From Pseudoxanthomonas wuyuanensis (GTDB taxonomy: Bacteria; Pseudomonadota; Gammaproteobacteria; Xanthomonadales; Xanthomonadaceae): a DNA stretch of 64,000 bases. The position numbers and the translations under genes were made by a program. Below, piece after piece: positions 52,439 to 62,599 of this stretch (its first letter is position 1; each line of letters begins with the position of its first letter). The stretch is taken from the NCBI RefSeq assembly GCF_900215535.1, contig NZ_OCND01000001.1:558001-622000 (forward strand). Reading direction: 5' to 3'. The notes beneath the pieces are model-generated. The model searched no databases. It saw nothing but the letters and a program-made list of their open reading frames with translations, and was not told the origin of the DNA.

Positions 52439-53096
52439 CGCGCCTGCCCTTGACCGGCATGGCTGCCACCGCCTGCTGGTAGGCCGGCATCAGTCGATCG
52501 GCGGCGGCCACGTCCATGCCCAGTTCGCGCACGCGGCCATCGGACAGGGCGTAGACCCAGCCGTGCACGGCCAGCGCCTGGCCGCGTGCCCAGGCATCCT
52601 GCACCACGGTGGTCTGGCAGACATTGACCACCTGTTCGATGACGTTCAGTTCGCACAGGCGGGCATGGCGCAACGGTTCGCTCTCTACCTGCTCCAGCAG
52701 CGCGGCGTGCTTCTGGGCCACGTCGGCGACATGGCGCAGCCAGTTGTCGGCCAGGCCCACGCGCGCTCCGGTCATGGCCGCATGCACGCCGCCGCAGCCG
52801 TAGTGGCCGACCAGCAGGATGTGCTCGACCTTCAGGATGTCGACCGCGAACTGGATCACCGACAGGCAATTGAGATCGCCGTGCGACATCACATTGGCGA
52901 TGTTGCGATGGACGAATACCTCGCCCGGGTCCAGGCCAAGGATCTGGTTGGCCGGCACCCGCGAATCCGAGCAGCCGATCCACAGGTAGCGTGGCGACTG
53001 CTGCTGCGACAGGCGTTCGAAGAAGCCCGGATCCTCCTGCCGGATCCGTTCGGCCCATTCGCGGTTGTTGCGCAGCAGTTTGTCGAGTTCGATCAC
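52431..53096 (-). CDS. can: Beta-carbonic anhydrase
   Basis: From the GTG at 53096 (CGGAAA upstream) the protein has 221 residues, as in E. coli Can, and starts IELDKLLRNNREWAERIRQE. The zinc ligands are in LWIGCSDSRVP (Cys and Asp) and LLVGHYGCGGVHAAM (His and Cys). It interconverts CO2 and bicarbonate. An ATG at 53156 would add 20 residues not seen in the family. Its place inside a cluster whose decarboxylase releases CO2 may be functional. Confidence 0.93.
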   Translation of the reverse strand: MIELDKLLRNNREWAERIRQEDPGFFERLSQQQSPRYLWIGCSDSRVPANQILGLDPGEVFVHRNIANVMSHGDLNCLSVIQFAVDILKVEHILLVGHYGCGGVHAAMTGARVGLADNWLRHVADVAQKHAALLEQVESEPLRHARLCELNVIEQVVNVCQTTVVQDAWARGQALAVHGWVYALSDGRVRELGMDVAAADRLMPAYQQAVAAMPVKGRRDE

Positions 53097-53204
53097 TGAA
53101 GGTTTCCGTGCGATGGAGAAGGGGACAACAGGTCTGATCGCATAGTTTGCCTGCATCCGGCAGGGACGTCAGCAGCCGGCAGGACGATTGCAGCGCGAAT
53201 CGCG

Positions 53205-54632
53205 TTAACCCGCCGCGATGCAGACGTTTTTGGCCCCGGTGAAGAATCGCATCGCTTCCGCGCCGCCTTCGCGGCCCAGGCCGGACGCGCCGACGCCGCC
53301 GAACGGCGTGCGCAGATCGCGCATCAGCCAGCTGTTGACCCAGACGATGCCGGCTTGCAGCTGCGCCGAAAGGCGGTGCGCGCGCCCCAGATCGTTGGTC
53401 CACAGCATCGCCGCCAGTCCGTACTCGCTGGCGTTGGCCAGCGCCAGCGCATGGGCATCGTCGTCGAACGGTTGCAGCGTGGCCACTGGGCCGAAGATTT
53501 CCTCGCGGTTGCTGGCCGTCTCCGGGCCCAGGCCTTCGAATACCGTGGCGGCGACGTACCAGCCCGCGCCGGGCAATCGCTGCCCGCCCAGCAGCACGCG
53601 TCCGCCTTCGGCCCTGGCGCGTTCGATGCAGGCCATGACCTTGTCGCAATGGGCTTGCGAAACCAGTGGGCCGAGCCGGGTCGACGCGTCGACAGGGTCG
53701 CCATGCTTGAGCGCGGCGACGCGTTCGATGAATGCCTCCCGGAATTCCTGGTAGATAGCGCGTTCTATCAGGATGCGCGAACCGCACAGGCAGATCTGGC
53801 CGGAGTTCTGGAACGCCGAACGCACGATGACATCCAGGTGCGCGCGCCAGTGGCTGTCGGCGAACACCAGGGTCGGGTTCTTGCCGCCCAGCTCCAGCGA
53901 GATCTTCTTCAGCAACGGCGAGGCGATGCCGGCGATGCGCCGTCCGACCGGGGTGCTGCCGGTAAACGAAATCGCCCTGACCGCAGGGTGGGCAACCAGC
54001 GCTTCGCCCACGTCGGGGCCGTTGCCATGGACAATATTGAGGACACCGTCTGGCAGGCCGACCTGGGCGGCCAGTTCGCCCAGCATCGTCGCCGTCAGCG
54101 GCGTGACTTCCGACGGCTTGGCCACCACCGTGTTGCCGGCGGCCAATGCCGGTGCGATTTTCCAGGTGAACAGATACAGCGGCAGGTTCCACGGCGAGAT
54201 CGTCGCGACCACGCCCAGCGGCGCGCGCAGCGAGTAGTTCAGTCCTGCCTCGCCATGGTGGGATTCGCTGGCGAACTGGGTGGCCGCATGCGCGAAGAAT
54301 CGCAGGTTGGAAACCGCGCGCGGAATTTCGGCATCGTGCGCCAGCGCGTAGGGCTTGCCGCCATCGAGCGATTCGGCGCGGGCGAATTGCTGGAGCCGCG
54401 CCTCCAGCGCGGCGGCCAGCTTCTCCAGCCAGGCCGCGCGTTCGGAATTGCGCAGCCCCGACCAGGCCGGAAAGGCGCGCTCGGCGGCGGCCACCGCGGC
54501 TTCGACGTCGGCGGCATCGCCGGCGGCGACCCGTGCGAACGCTTCGCCGCTGGCTGGATTGAATACCTCCAGCCAGCGGCCGTTGGCCGCAGGCCGTGCT
54601 TGGCCATCTATCCAATGGGTCAGGGTCTGCAT
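53205..54632 (-). CDS. Aldehyde dehydrogenase, likely 2-aminomuconic 6-semialdehyde dehydrogenase
   Basis: With the ATG at 54632 it has 475 residues and all class motifs: ISPWNLPLYLFTWKIAPALA, ITFTGSTPVGRR-like AISFTGSTPVGRRIAGIASP, the general base in LELGGKNPTLVFAD, the catalytic cysteine in FQNSGQICLCGSRILIERAI, and EEIFGPVATLQPFDD. It is closest in pattern to hydroxymuconic/aminomuconic semialdehyde dehydrogenases, which oxidise the decarboxylase product with NAD+. Neighbouring pathway genes support that. The gene follows the SDR gene on the same strand. Confidence 0.92.
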   Translation of the reverse strand: MQTLTHWIDGQARPAANGRWLEVFNPASGEAFARVAAGDAADVEAAVAAAERAFPAWSGLRNSERAAWLEKLAAALEARLQQFARAESLDGGKPYALAHDAEIPRAVSNLRFFAHAATQFASESHHGEAGLNYSLRAPLGVVATISPWNLPLYLFTWKIAPALAAGNTVVAKPSEVTPLTATMLGELAAQVGLPDGVLNIVHGNGPDVGEALVAHPAVRAISFTGSTPVGRRIAGIASPLLKKISLELGGKNPTLVFADSHWRAHLDVIVRSAFQNSGQICLCGSRILIERAIYQEFREAFIERVAALKHGDPVDASTRLGPLVSQAHCDKVMACIERARAEGGRVLLGGQRLPGAGWYVAATVFEGLGPETASNREEIFGPVATLQPFDDDAHALALANASEYGLAAMLWTNDLGRAHRLSAQLQAGIVWVNSWLMRDLRTPFGGVGASGLGREGGAEAMRFFTGAKNVCIAAG

Positions 54633-54713
54633 GGCGGGTAGCTTAGATCGTCTGACGGCCAGTGCGGGACGGAGGCCTTCAGCGCGCCTTGAGCGGCGCA
54701 CGGCCGGCAAGCG

Positions 54714-55502
54714 CTAGATCGACAGCATACGCCCGCCGTCCACCGCCAGGCTGACGCCATTGATATAGGCGGCCGCGGGCGAGGCCAGGAACGCGATGGC
54801 GGCGGCGACTTCGCTGGCGTCGGCAAAACGTCCGGCCGGCACGGCGGCCAGCATGCCGGCGGCCACTGCGTCTTCGTCCTTGCCGCTGCTGCCAGCGCGG
54901 TCGCGCAGAATCTGTTGCAGCCGCTGCGTGCGGGTATAGCCGGGCAGCACATTGTTGACGGTGATGCCGTCGCCGGCGAGCTCGCGCGACAGCGTCTTGG
55001 CCCAACTGGCGACAGCGCCGCGGATGGTGTTGGACACGCCCAGGTTGGCGATGGGCTCCTTCACCGACGTGGAAACGACGTTGACGATGCGGCCCCACTG
55101 CGCTTGCCGCATGCCCGGCACGGCTGCCTGCGCCAGGATCTGGTTGGCCAGCAGATGGCGCTGGAAGGCCTCGAGATAGGCGGAGGTGTCGGCATCGATG
55201 GCGCGGCCGACCGGCGGGCCGCCAGTGTTGTTGATCAGGATATGCAGCGGGCGCACGCTGGTCAGCGCGGCAAGGCGTTCGCGCAGGCTGTCGTGCTGCG
55301 CGACGTCGGCGGCGACCCATTCGTGCCGTTGTCCGGCGGCAATGCGCGGAAGCGATGCCGCCACGTCCTGCAGCACCGATTCGCGGCGGGCCAGCACGGT
55401 GACATCGGCGCCCAGCAGCGCAAGTTCGTGCGCAGCGGCGCGGCCAATGCCTTCGGAGGCGCCGCAGACCAGCGCATGTTTGCCGGACAGGTTCAGATCC
55501 AT
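54714..55502 (-). CDS. Short-chain dehydrogenase/reductase of the kynurenine cluster
   Basis: The 262-residue protein (ATG at 55502; AGGAG 7 bp upstream) is a classical SDR: ALVCGASEGIGRAAAHELAL (cofactor motif), LHILINNTGGPPVGRAID (NN-x-G), a catalytic Ser in IVNVVSTSVKEP, and a C-terminal FLASPAAAYINGVSLAVDGG. The usual YxxxK tyrosine is not visible: the segment reads GVSNTIRGAVASWAKTLSRE. Its reaction in this pathway is unknown. It is the first gene of the cluster in transcription order. Confidence 0.88.
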   Translation of the reverse strand: MDLNLSGKHALVCGASEGIGRAAAHELALLGADVTVLARRESVLQDVAASLPRIAAGQRHEWVAADVAQHDSLRERLAALTSVRPLHILINNTGGPPVGRAIDADTSAYLEAFQRHLLANQILAQAAVPGMRQAQWGRIVNVVSTSVKEPIANLGVSNTIRGAVASWAKTLSRELAGDGITVNNVLPGYTRTQRLQQILRDRAGSSGKDEDAVAAGMLAAVPAGRFADASEVAAAIAFLASPAAAYINGVSLAVDGGRMLSI

Positions 55503-55585
55503 GCATCGACTCCTGGGGACTTGCCTTGAGTCTAATGCGTGCCGGCGGTTTCCGGCAGGGGCCAATCAGGGCGACGGCTGTAACC

Positions 55586-55649
55586 GTAGGAGCGACGTCA
55601 GTCGCGATGAAGCTTTCATGGGAAAGCCCCATCGCGGCATCGCTCCTAC
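55586..55649. repeat. GTAG-type REP pair
   Basis: GTAGGAGCGACGTCAGTCGC at 55586 faces ATCGCGGCATCGCTCCTAC ending at 55649. It separates the kynurenine cluster from the PaiB-like gene upstream. Confidence 0.8.
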
Positions 55650-55659
55650 AGGGAGGCAG

Positions 55660-56292
55660 TTAAGGGTTCTGGCGCCGCGCCAACCTGTCCAGCATCAGCT
55701 CGGCAATCTCATCGGCCTGGGCGCTGGATTGCCGTTGCAGCGCCATGGCCGCGCTTTCGACGTTCGCCGCCGGATGGTTCTGGCTGAGCTTGAACTTCAG
55801 TTCGATGCGTTCGGGGACGAAACGGAAACCGACGATGCCGCGCAACTGCCGCGTGAATCGTTCGTCATCGTGCTCGAACCGCCAGTCGCTGCCGATCCGG
55901 GCCTCGTTGACCTGGCTCAGGCGGTCGACGATATCGGCCAGCGCCGCGCTGTCTTCGGTGGCATCGAGCCGGCCGTACAGATGGGCGGCCGCATAGTTCC
56001 AGGTCGGCACGCGCGCAGCTTCTTCCTTGTCCGGATACCAGCCAGGGGAGAGGTAGGCATGCGGTCCATGGACGATCATCAGCGCGGGACCACCATGGCG
56101 CGCCTGCGGGTTGGGTTTGGCCCAATGGCCTTCGATGATGACGCGCTCGCCGTCGCGCGCGTACAGCACCGGCAGGTGGCTGGCGAAGGGCAGGCCATCG
56201 GCGCTGGTGACCAGGGTGACGAACGGATCGCGCGCCAGCAGCCAGTCCAGTCCGGCCAGGTCGGTCTCCATGAATCTTGCTGGCTGATACAT
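55660..56292 (-). CDS. PaiB-like FMN-binding negative transcriptional regulator
   Basis: 210 residues that fit PaiB: MYQPARFMETDLAGLDWLLA, then DGLPFASHLPVLYARDGERV, HWAKPNPQARHGGPALMIVHG, AYLSPGWYPDKEEAARVPTW and NYAAAHLYGRL. The fold is a split-barrel FMN-binding domain like pyridoxamine oxidase. Despite the family name, regulation by this member is unproven. It lies 7 bp downstream of a small gene on the same strand. Confidence 0.92.
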   Translation of the reverse strand: MYQPARFMETDLAGLDWLLARDPFVTLVTSADGLPFASHLPVLYARDGERVIIEGHWAKPNPQARHGGPALMIVHGPHAYLSPGWYPDKEEAARVPTWNYAAAHLYGRLDATEDSAALADIVDRLSQVNEARIGSDWRFEHDDERFTRQLRGIVGFRFVPERIELKFKLSQNHPAANVESAAMALQRQSSAQADEIAELMLDRLARRQNP

Positions 56293-56298
56293 CGCGGC

Positions 56299-56607
56299 TC
56301 AGGCGCGTCCGCCCAGCGACTGCACCATCAACCCGCGCAGCGCCTCATCGCTGTCGGCGCGCGGCGGCGAGATCTCGTCCAGCGAAAAGCCGCGCGCCAG
56401 CGCGTCTTCCTCGTCCAAGCCGTCGAAAGCGACGAACTCGGCATCGAATAATGCCGCGCGGGCGCTGTCTTCACTGTCGTAGGGCAGGGTATTGCCGTCG
56501 CTGTCCAGCACCTCGGCGGTGCCGGCCTCGCGCACGCGCAGCCGCGCCCAGATCAGCGTGCGCCCCAGCGAGGCGACGAACCATTCATCACGGACATCTT
56601 CTTTCAT
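56299..56607 (-). CDS. Hypothetical acidic protein
   Basis: 102 residues from the ATG at 56607, which overlaps the stop of the gene upstream (ATGA). The sequence (EWFVASLGRTLIWARLRVRE; PYDSEDSARAALFDAEFVAF) suggests one small alpha/beta domain with an acidic C-terminal half. No family recognised. It forms a compact unit with the membrane protein upstream and PaiB downstream. Confidence 0.75.
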   Translation of the reverse strand: MKEDVRDEWFVASLGRTLIWARLRVREAGTAEVLDSDGNTLPYDSEDSARAALFDAEFVAFDGLDEEDALARGFSLDEISPPRADSDEALRGLMVQSLGGRA

Positions 56608-56906
56608 AACGTCACCGACCACAGCCACAACAGGCCGGCCATCGCCAGCGCAAAGAAAATCACCAGCAGCGAAATCCGCGCGGGCGTGGCCAGCCCGGTC
56701 AGCGAACTGTCCGCGGTTTCCCGATAGCGGCCGCTGAGCAGCCAGCCCAGCGCCTGGCGCTTGAGGAACGCGCCTTCGCCCCACTGGCGCGACAGCGCAT
56801 CATGCTTGTCGCGCACGTGCACCAGCGTCAGCGGCCAGAAAATCACGAACGCGCAGAAACCGGCGATGGCGATACCGACGAAGCACAGGGCGAGGAACAG
56901 GATCAT
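56604..56906 (-). CDS. Small membrane protein of unknown function
   Basis: 100 residues with two membrane segments, residues ~1-25 (MILFLALCFVGIAIAGFCAF) and ~78-98 (ISLLVIFFALAMAGLLWLWS), joined by a basic cytoplasmic-type loop (RDKHDALSRQWGEGAFLKRQ). No family recognised. Its stop overlaps the start of the next gene. Confidence 0.75.
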   Translation of the reverse strand: MILFLALCFVGIAIAGFCAFVIFWPLTLVHVRDKHDALSRQWGEGAFLKRQALGWLLSGRYRETADSSLTGLATPARISLLVIFFALAMAGLLWLWSVTL

Positions 56907-56920
56907 GGTTTGGGAGCAGA

Positions 56921-57026
56921 AACGAGTGATGAGAAACGAGAAACGAGTAGTGAGAAGTGAGGAACGAGAGAGGAGCCGACCCGCTTCGCTGTTACTCGTT
57001 TCTCGTTCCTCATCACTCGTTCCTTG
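56921..57026. repeat. GAGAAACGAG repeat cluster
   Basis: Units such as AAACGAGTGATGAGAAACGAG (56921 on) face CTCGTTTCTCGTTCCTC (56996 on), so the region can fold back on itself. It fills the gap between the membrane-protein gene and the end of asnS. Confidence 0.75.
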
Positions 57027-57029
57027 TTT

Positions 57030-58430
57030 TCAGAATTCCGCATTGCCGGGCGCGCGCGGGTAGGGGATGGCGTCGCGGATGTTGCTCAGTCCGCAAACGT
57101 AGACCACCAGCCGTTCGAAACCCAGGCCGAAGCCGGCGTGCGGGACCGTGCCGTAGCGGCGGAAATCGCGGTACCAGCCGTAATGCGCCGGGTCCAGGCC
57201 GAACTGCGCCATCCGCGCATCCAGCACGTCCAACCGCTCCTCGCGCTGGCTGCCGCCGATGATTTCGCCGATGCCCGGCGCCAGCACGTCCATCGCCGCG
57301 ACGGTCTTCTCGTCGTCGTTCAGGCGCATGTAGAACGCCTTGATGTGCTCGGGGTAGTTCATCACCACCACCGGACGGCCGACGTGTTCCTCGGTCAGCC
57401 AGCGTTCGTGCTCGGTCTGCAGGTCCAGGCCCCATTCGACCGGGAAATCGAACTTCTTGCCGGCGCCCTGCAGCAGCTTGATCGCATCGGTGTAGTCGAT
57501 GCGTTCGAACGGCGCGTTGATGAAGCCCTCCAGCCGGCTGATGGCATCCTTCTGCACGCGCTCGGCGATGAAGGCCATATCGTCGCCGCGCTCGTCCAGC
57601 ACGGCGCGGAACAGGTACTTGAGGAATTCCTCGGCCACCCGCGCGTCTTCGATCAGGTCGGCGAAGGCGATTTCCGGCTCCACCATCCAGAACTCGGCCA
57701 GGTGGCGGGTGGTGTTGCTGTTCTCGGCGCGGAAGGTCGGACCGAAGGTGTAGACCTTGCTCAGGCTGAGGCAGTAGGCCTCGACATTGAGCTGGCCGGA
57801 CACGGTCAGGAAGGTTTCCTTGCCGAAGAAGTCGCGCGAAAAATCCACCGAGCCGTCTTTCTCGCGCGGCAGGTTGGCCAGGTCCAGCGTGGAGACCCGG
57901 AACATCTGCCCGGCGCCTTCGGCGTCGGAGGTGGTGATGATGGGGGTGCTGATCCACAGGTAGCCGTTTTCGTGGAAGAACCGGTGCACGGCCTGGGACA
58001 GGCAGTTGCGGATGCGGGTGACCGCGCCGAACAGGTTGGTGCGCGGACGCAGGTGCGCCACTTCGCGCAGGAACTCCAGCGAGTGCGGCTTGGGCTGGAT
58101 GGGGTAGGTCTCGGGATCTTCGACCCAGCCCACCACTTCCACGGTCTCGGCCTGGATTTCGAAACTCTGGCCCTGGCCTTGCGAGGCCACCAGCGTGCCG
58201 GTAGCCACCACCGCGCAGCCGGCGCTCAGGTGCTTGACCTCGGATTCGTAGTTGGCCAGCGTGCTCGGCGCCACCACCTGGATGGCGGCGAAGCAGGAAC
58301 CGTCGCTGACACTGACGAAGGACAGGCCTGCCTTGGAATCGCGCCGCGTACGCACCCAGCCGCGCACCGTGACTTCGCCGCCCGCGGGGATCTTGCCCGC
58401 CAGCGCATGTTCGACGCTTACCACCGTCAT
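57030..58430 (-). CDS. asnS: Asparaginyl-tRNA synthetase
   Basis: From the ATG at 58430 (AAGGA 8 bp upstream) it has 466 residues, the usual length. The N-terminal OB fold ([20 protein letters not shown]) binds the anticodon. The class II core has motif 1 near [22 protein letters not shown] [18 protein letters not shown], motif 2 [20 protein letters not shown] and motif 3 [20 protein letters not shown]. It charges tRNA-Asn. The frame remains open to 58565, but that stretch lacks family sequence. Confidence 0.97.
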   Translation of the reverse strand: MTVVSVEHALAGKIPAGGEVTVRGWVRTRRDSKAGLSFVSVSDGSCFAAIQVVAPSTLANYESEVKHLSAGCAVVATGTLVASQGQGQSFEIQAETVEVVGWVEDPETYPIQPKPHSLEFLREVAHLRPRTNLFGAVTRIRNCLSQAVHRFFHENGYLWISTPIITTSDAEGAGQMFRVSTLDLANLPREKDGSVDFSRDFFGKETFLTVSGQLNVEAYCLSLSKVYTFGPTFRAENSNTTRHLAEFWMVEPEIAFADLIEDARVAEEFLKYLFRAVLDERGDDMAFIAERVQKDAISRLEGFINAPFERIDYTDAIKLLQGAGKKFDFPVEWGLDLQTEHERWLTEEHVGRPVVVMNYPEHIKAFYMRLNDDEKTVAAMDVLAPGIGEIIGGSQREERLDVLDARMAQFGLDPAHYGWYRDFRRYGTVPHAGFGLGFERLVVYVCGLSNIRDAIPYPRAPGNAEF

Positions 58431-58632
58431 GACTTGAATCCTTCGGCAACAGAACCATGTAGGGAACGCGGAGTTTACCGGGTGAACAGGCACGCTTGCG
58501 AGGCATCGCACCGCGCGCCGGGCGCCGCCCGGGCAGGGACGCCCGGATCGGACCTGCGCCAGCACACCGGCGCGAGCGTGCTGGGCTTCATCCGGGCTGC
58601 CTTATACTTGTCTTCCATCGGTTGAGATTGCT

Positions 58633-58971
58633 ATGGCCATCACCCTGACCCCGGTCGCTTTGCAACGTGTGCAGCGTTTTGTCGCCGAGACGCCCGGAGC
58701 GCTTGGCCTGCGGTTCGGCGTTACCCGCACCGGCTGCTCCGGCTGGGGCCATGTGGCCGATCTGGCCCGCGAGCGGCGCGACGGCGACACCGTGTTCGAA
58801 CAGGACGGGATCAGCATCTTCGTCGACGCCGACAGCCTGGCGCTGGTGGACGGCACCGAGATCGACTTCGGCAAGCAGGGCCTCAGCGAGACCTTCCTGT
58901 TCCGCAATCCCAACGCCACCGCCGAATGCGGCTGCGGCGAGAGCTTCACCACCGAGACCGACCTGGCCTGA
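58633..58971 (+). CDS. IscA/HesB-family iron-sulfur assembly protein
   Basis: 112 residues with the three conserved cysteines of A-type carriers: TGCSGWG near residue 35 and the C-terminal AECGCGESF. LTPVALQRVQRFVAE and VDADSLALVDGTEIDF also fit. The family carries Fe-S clusters or iron to target proteins. It is monocistronic, with a possible -10 TATACT at 58603-58608. Confidence 0.92.
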   Translation: MAITLTPVALQRVQRFVAETPGALGLRFGVTRTGCSGWGHVADLARERRDGDTVFEQDGISIFVDADSLALVDGTEIDFGKQGLSETFLFRNPNATAECGCGESFTTETDLA

Positions 58972-59057
58972 GCGTTTGCCGGCCGGTACGACCGGCACTG
59001 ACAGCGCAGGCATCCGAACGCTAAGCTCCGCGGATCGAAGTTATCGGGAGCCGTGCC

Positions 59058-60824
<1,767 letters not shown>

Positions 60825-60905
60825 GGCTTGGCCGCCCCGGGGACTCTGGTTGTGGGAGCCCTTTAGTCCCCCAAGGACAAGCCCGGAGGTCCGGCCAGCC
60901 CCACC

Positions 60906-60934
60906 TTGCAGCTAAGTCATTGAGCTGCCATAAT
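60906..60934 (+). promoter_or_regulatory. Sigma-70-type promoter of rpsF-rpsR-rplI
   Basis: TTGCAG (60906-60911), a 17-bp spacer and CATAAT (60929-60934), about 120 bp upstream of rpsF, is the best promoter match in the window. Confidence 0.65.
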
Positions 60935-60943
60935 TTAGGGCTT

Positions 60944-61055
60944 CCTGCGGGCAGTTCGCCGCAGGACCCTTGCTCCACCGCGCCCGTTCCGGGCGGCCGG
61001 GGGGCTGTCCCGCCCGGGTTTCCCTGCGAAACCGGGCCAACATCCGAAAGGTAAA
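60944..61055 (+). promoter_or_regulatory. Structured rpsF leader, possible S6:S18 autoregulatory site
   Basis: Hairpins CCTGCGG/CCGCAGG (60944-60965) and CCGGGTTTC/GAAACCGG (about 61014-61036) lie between promoter and start codon. Bacterial rpsF leaders often carry an element bound by the S6:S18 complex; whether this is that motif needs a covariance search. Confidence 0.4.
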
Positions 61056-61060
61056 CAACG

Positions 61061-61492
61061 ATGCGTCATTATGAAATCGTGTTCCTGGTCCATCCGGACC
61101 AGAGCGAGCAGGTACCGGCCATGATCGAGCGCTACAAGTCGATCATCGAAGCCGGCAACGGCCAGATCCACCGTCTGGAAGACTGGGGCCGCCGCCAACT
61201 GGCCTACCCGATCCAGAACCTGGTCAAGGCCCACTACGTGCTGCTCAACATCGAAGCCGACCAGTCCGTGCTGGCCGAGCTGACCGAGACCTTCCGCTTC
61301 AACGACGCCATCCTGCGTCACCTGATCATGAAGCGCGATGCGGCCGATACCGAGCAGTCGCTGATCATGAAGAACAAGGACGAGAAGGGCGACAAGCCCG
61401 AGCGTGGCGAGCGCCGCCGCCGTGACGATGAGGAAGGCGAGGCACCTGCTGCCGCCGCCGATTCCGATTCCGACACCGCCGAAGCCGCTTAA
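61061..61492 (+). CDS. rpsF: 30S ribosomal protein S6
   Basis: 143 residues: [20 protein letters not shown] and [20 protein letters not shown] are canonical S6. The C-terminal ~40 residues are a charged tail ([20 protein letters not shown]) of the kind that can receive extra glutamates in some species. First gene of the operon; AAAGG precedes the ATG. Confidence 0.98.
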   Translation: MRHYEIVFLVHPDQSEQVPAMIERYKSIIEAGNGQIHRLEDWGRRQLAYPIQNLVKAHYVLLNIEADQSVLAELTETFRFNDAILRHLIMKRDAADTEQSLIMKNKDEKGDKPERGERRRRDDEEGEAPAAAADSDSDTAEAA

Positions 61493-61515
61493 GCGCGCCC
61501 TTTAGGAGCACACAC

Positions 61516-61746
61516 ATGTCCAAGTTCTTCCGCCGCCGCAAGTTCTGCAAGTTCACCGCCGAAGGCGTCAAAGAGATCGACTACAAGGATCTCAACACCC
61601 TGCGCCAGTACCTGACCGAGACCGGCAAGATCGTGCCGAGCCGCGTCACCGGCACCAAGTCGCGTTACCAGCGTCAGCTGTCCACCGCGGTCAAGCGCGC
61701 GCGTTTCCTGGCGCTGATCCCGTACACGGACAACCACGACGTCTGA
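61516..61746 (+). CDS. rpsR: 30S ribosomal protein S18
   Basis: 76 residues with the S18 sequence [20 protein letters not shown] and [20 protein letters not shown]. It binds S6 in the small subunit platform. TAGGAG precedes the ATG. No priB lies between rpsF and rpsR, unlike E. coli. Confidence 0.98.
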   Translation: MSKFFRRRKFCKFTAEGVKEIDYKDLNTLRQYLTETGKIVPSRVTGTKSRYQRQLSTAVKRARFLALIPYTDNHDV

Positions 61747-61748
61747 TA

Positions 61749-61850
61749 AGCGAGAAACGAGTGGCGCGGCTTCGCCGCAAGGAACGAGGAACGAGTAGAG
61801 GCAAACCCCTCACTCATTTCTCACTCCTTTCCACTCTTTTCTTTCCTCAC
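61749..61850. repeat. GAGAAACGAG repeat cluster between rpsR and rplI
   Basis: CGAGAAACGAGTGG and AAGGAACGAGGAACGAGTAG face CTCACTCATTTCTCACTCC and CACTC units. It belongs to the same family as 56921-57026 and 7581-7650 and sits inside a ribosomal operon. Confidence 0.7.
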
Positions 61851-61916
61851 CATCCCGTCCATTCGGACAGCACACGTTGCGGCTTAAAGCGCCGCTAACG
61901 AATACGGAGCAACACC

Positions 61917-62366
61917 ATGGAACTGATTCTTCTGCAGAAAGTGACCAACCTTGGCGTCCTGGGCGACAAGGTCAACGTCAAGCCGGGCTACGGCCGCAAC
62001 TACCTGGTCCCGCAGGGCAAGGCCGTGCCGGCCACCGCCGCCAACGTCGCCGAGTTCGAGGCCAAGCGCGCCGAATACGAAGCCAAGGCCAAGGCCGTGC
62101 ATGACGAAGCCGAAAGCCGCCGCGCCAAGCTGGAAGGCGCCAGCGTCACCGTCCGCGCCAACGCTTCTACCGAAGGCAAGCTGTTCGGTTCGGTCGGCCC
62201 GCGCGATATCGCCGAGGCCTTCACCGCCGCCGGCCTGCCGCTGGAAAAGAGCGAAGTGGTCATGGGCGAAGGCGCGCTGCGCAACATCGGCGAGTACGAA
62301 GTCATCGCCAAGCTGCACGCCGACGTCGAGACCACCATCAAGGTCGTGGTCGAAGCCGAAGCCTGA
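61917..62366 (+). CDS. rplI: 50S ribosomal protein L9
   Basis: 149 residues: the N-terminal rRNA-binding domain [20 protein letters not shown] with [20 protein letters not shown], the long central helix and the C-terminal domain ([20 protein letters not shown]). CGGAG precedes the ATG. A strong terminator follows the stop. Confidence 0.98.
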   Translation: MELILLQKVTNLGVLGDKVNVKPGYGRNYLVPQGKAVPATAANVAEFEAKRAEYEAKAKAVHDEAESRRAKLEGASVTVRANASTEGKLFGSVGPRDIAEAFTAAGLPLEKSEVVMGEGALRNIGEYEVIAKLHADVETTIKVVVEAEA

Positions 62367-62391
62367 ACCGCCGTTTGAGTCAACGCTTCAC

Positions 62392-62417
62392 GAACGGGCG
62401 CCGCAAGGCGCCCGTTC
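62392..62417 (+). terminator. Terminator of the ribosomal operon
   Basis: GAACGGGCGCC-GCAA-GGCGCCCGTTC is a perfect 11-bp stem with a tetraloop, followed by TGTTTCC. Confidence 0.8.
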
Positions 62418-62446
62418 TGTTTCCAGTCGACGCAAGGAAAAGCGTG

Positions 62447-62499
62447 GCTGTCGCAGTTTTTGCGACAGCAACCGGCTATCAGAAGAATTGTTATCCACA
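62447..62499 (+). promoter_or_regulatory. Hairpin and DnaA box upstream of dnaB
   Basis: GCTGTCGCA/TGCGACAGC (62447-62469) forms a 9-bp stem over a T-rich loop, followed by TTATCCACA (62491-62499), an exact DnaA-box match 100 bp before the dnaB start. It could link dnaB expression to DnaA. Confidence 0.4.
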
Positions 62500-62599
62500 G
62501 CTTGCTCCATCGCGAGTCCACAGGAGAAGCGCCTAGGATGGCCGGCCCGCAAGTGTCTCCTCCCGTCTCATTCTCGTTCTGTAGGAGTCTTCCCGCCCC

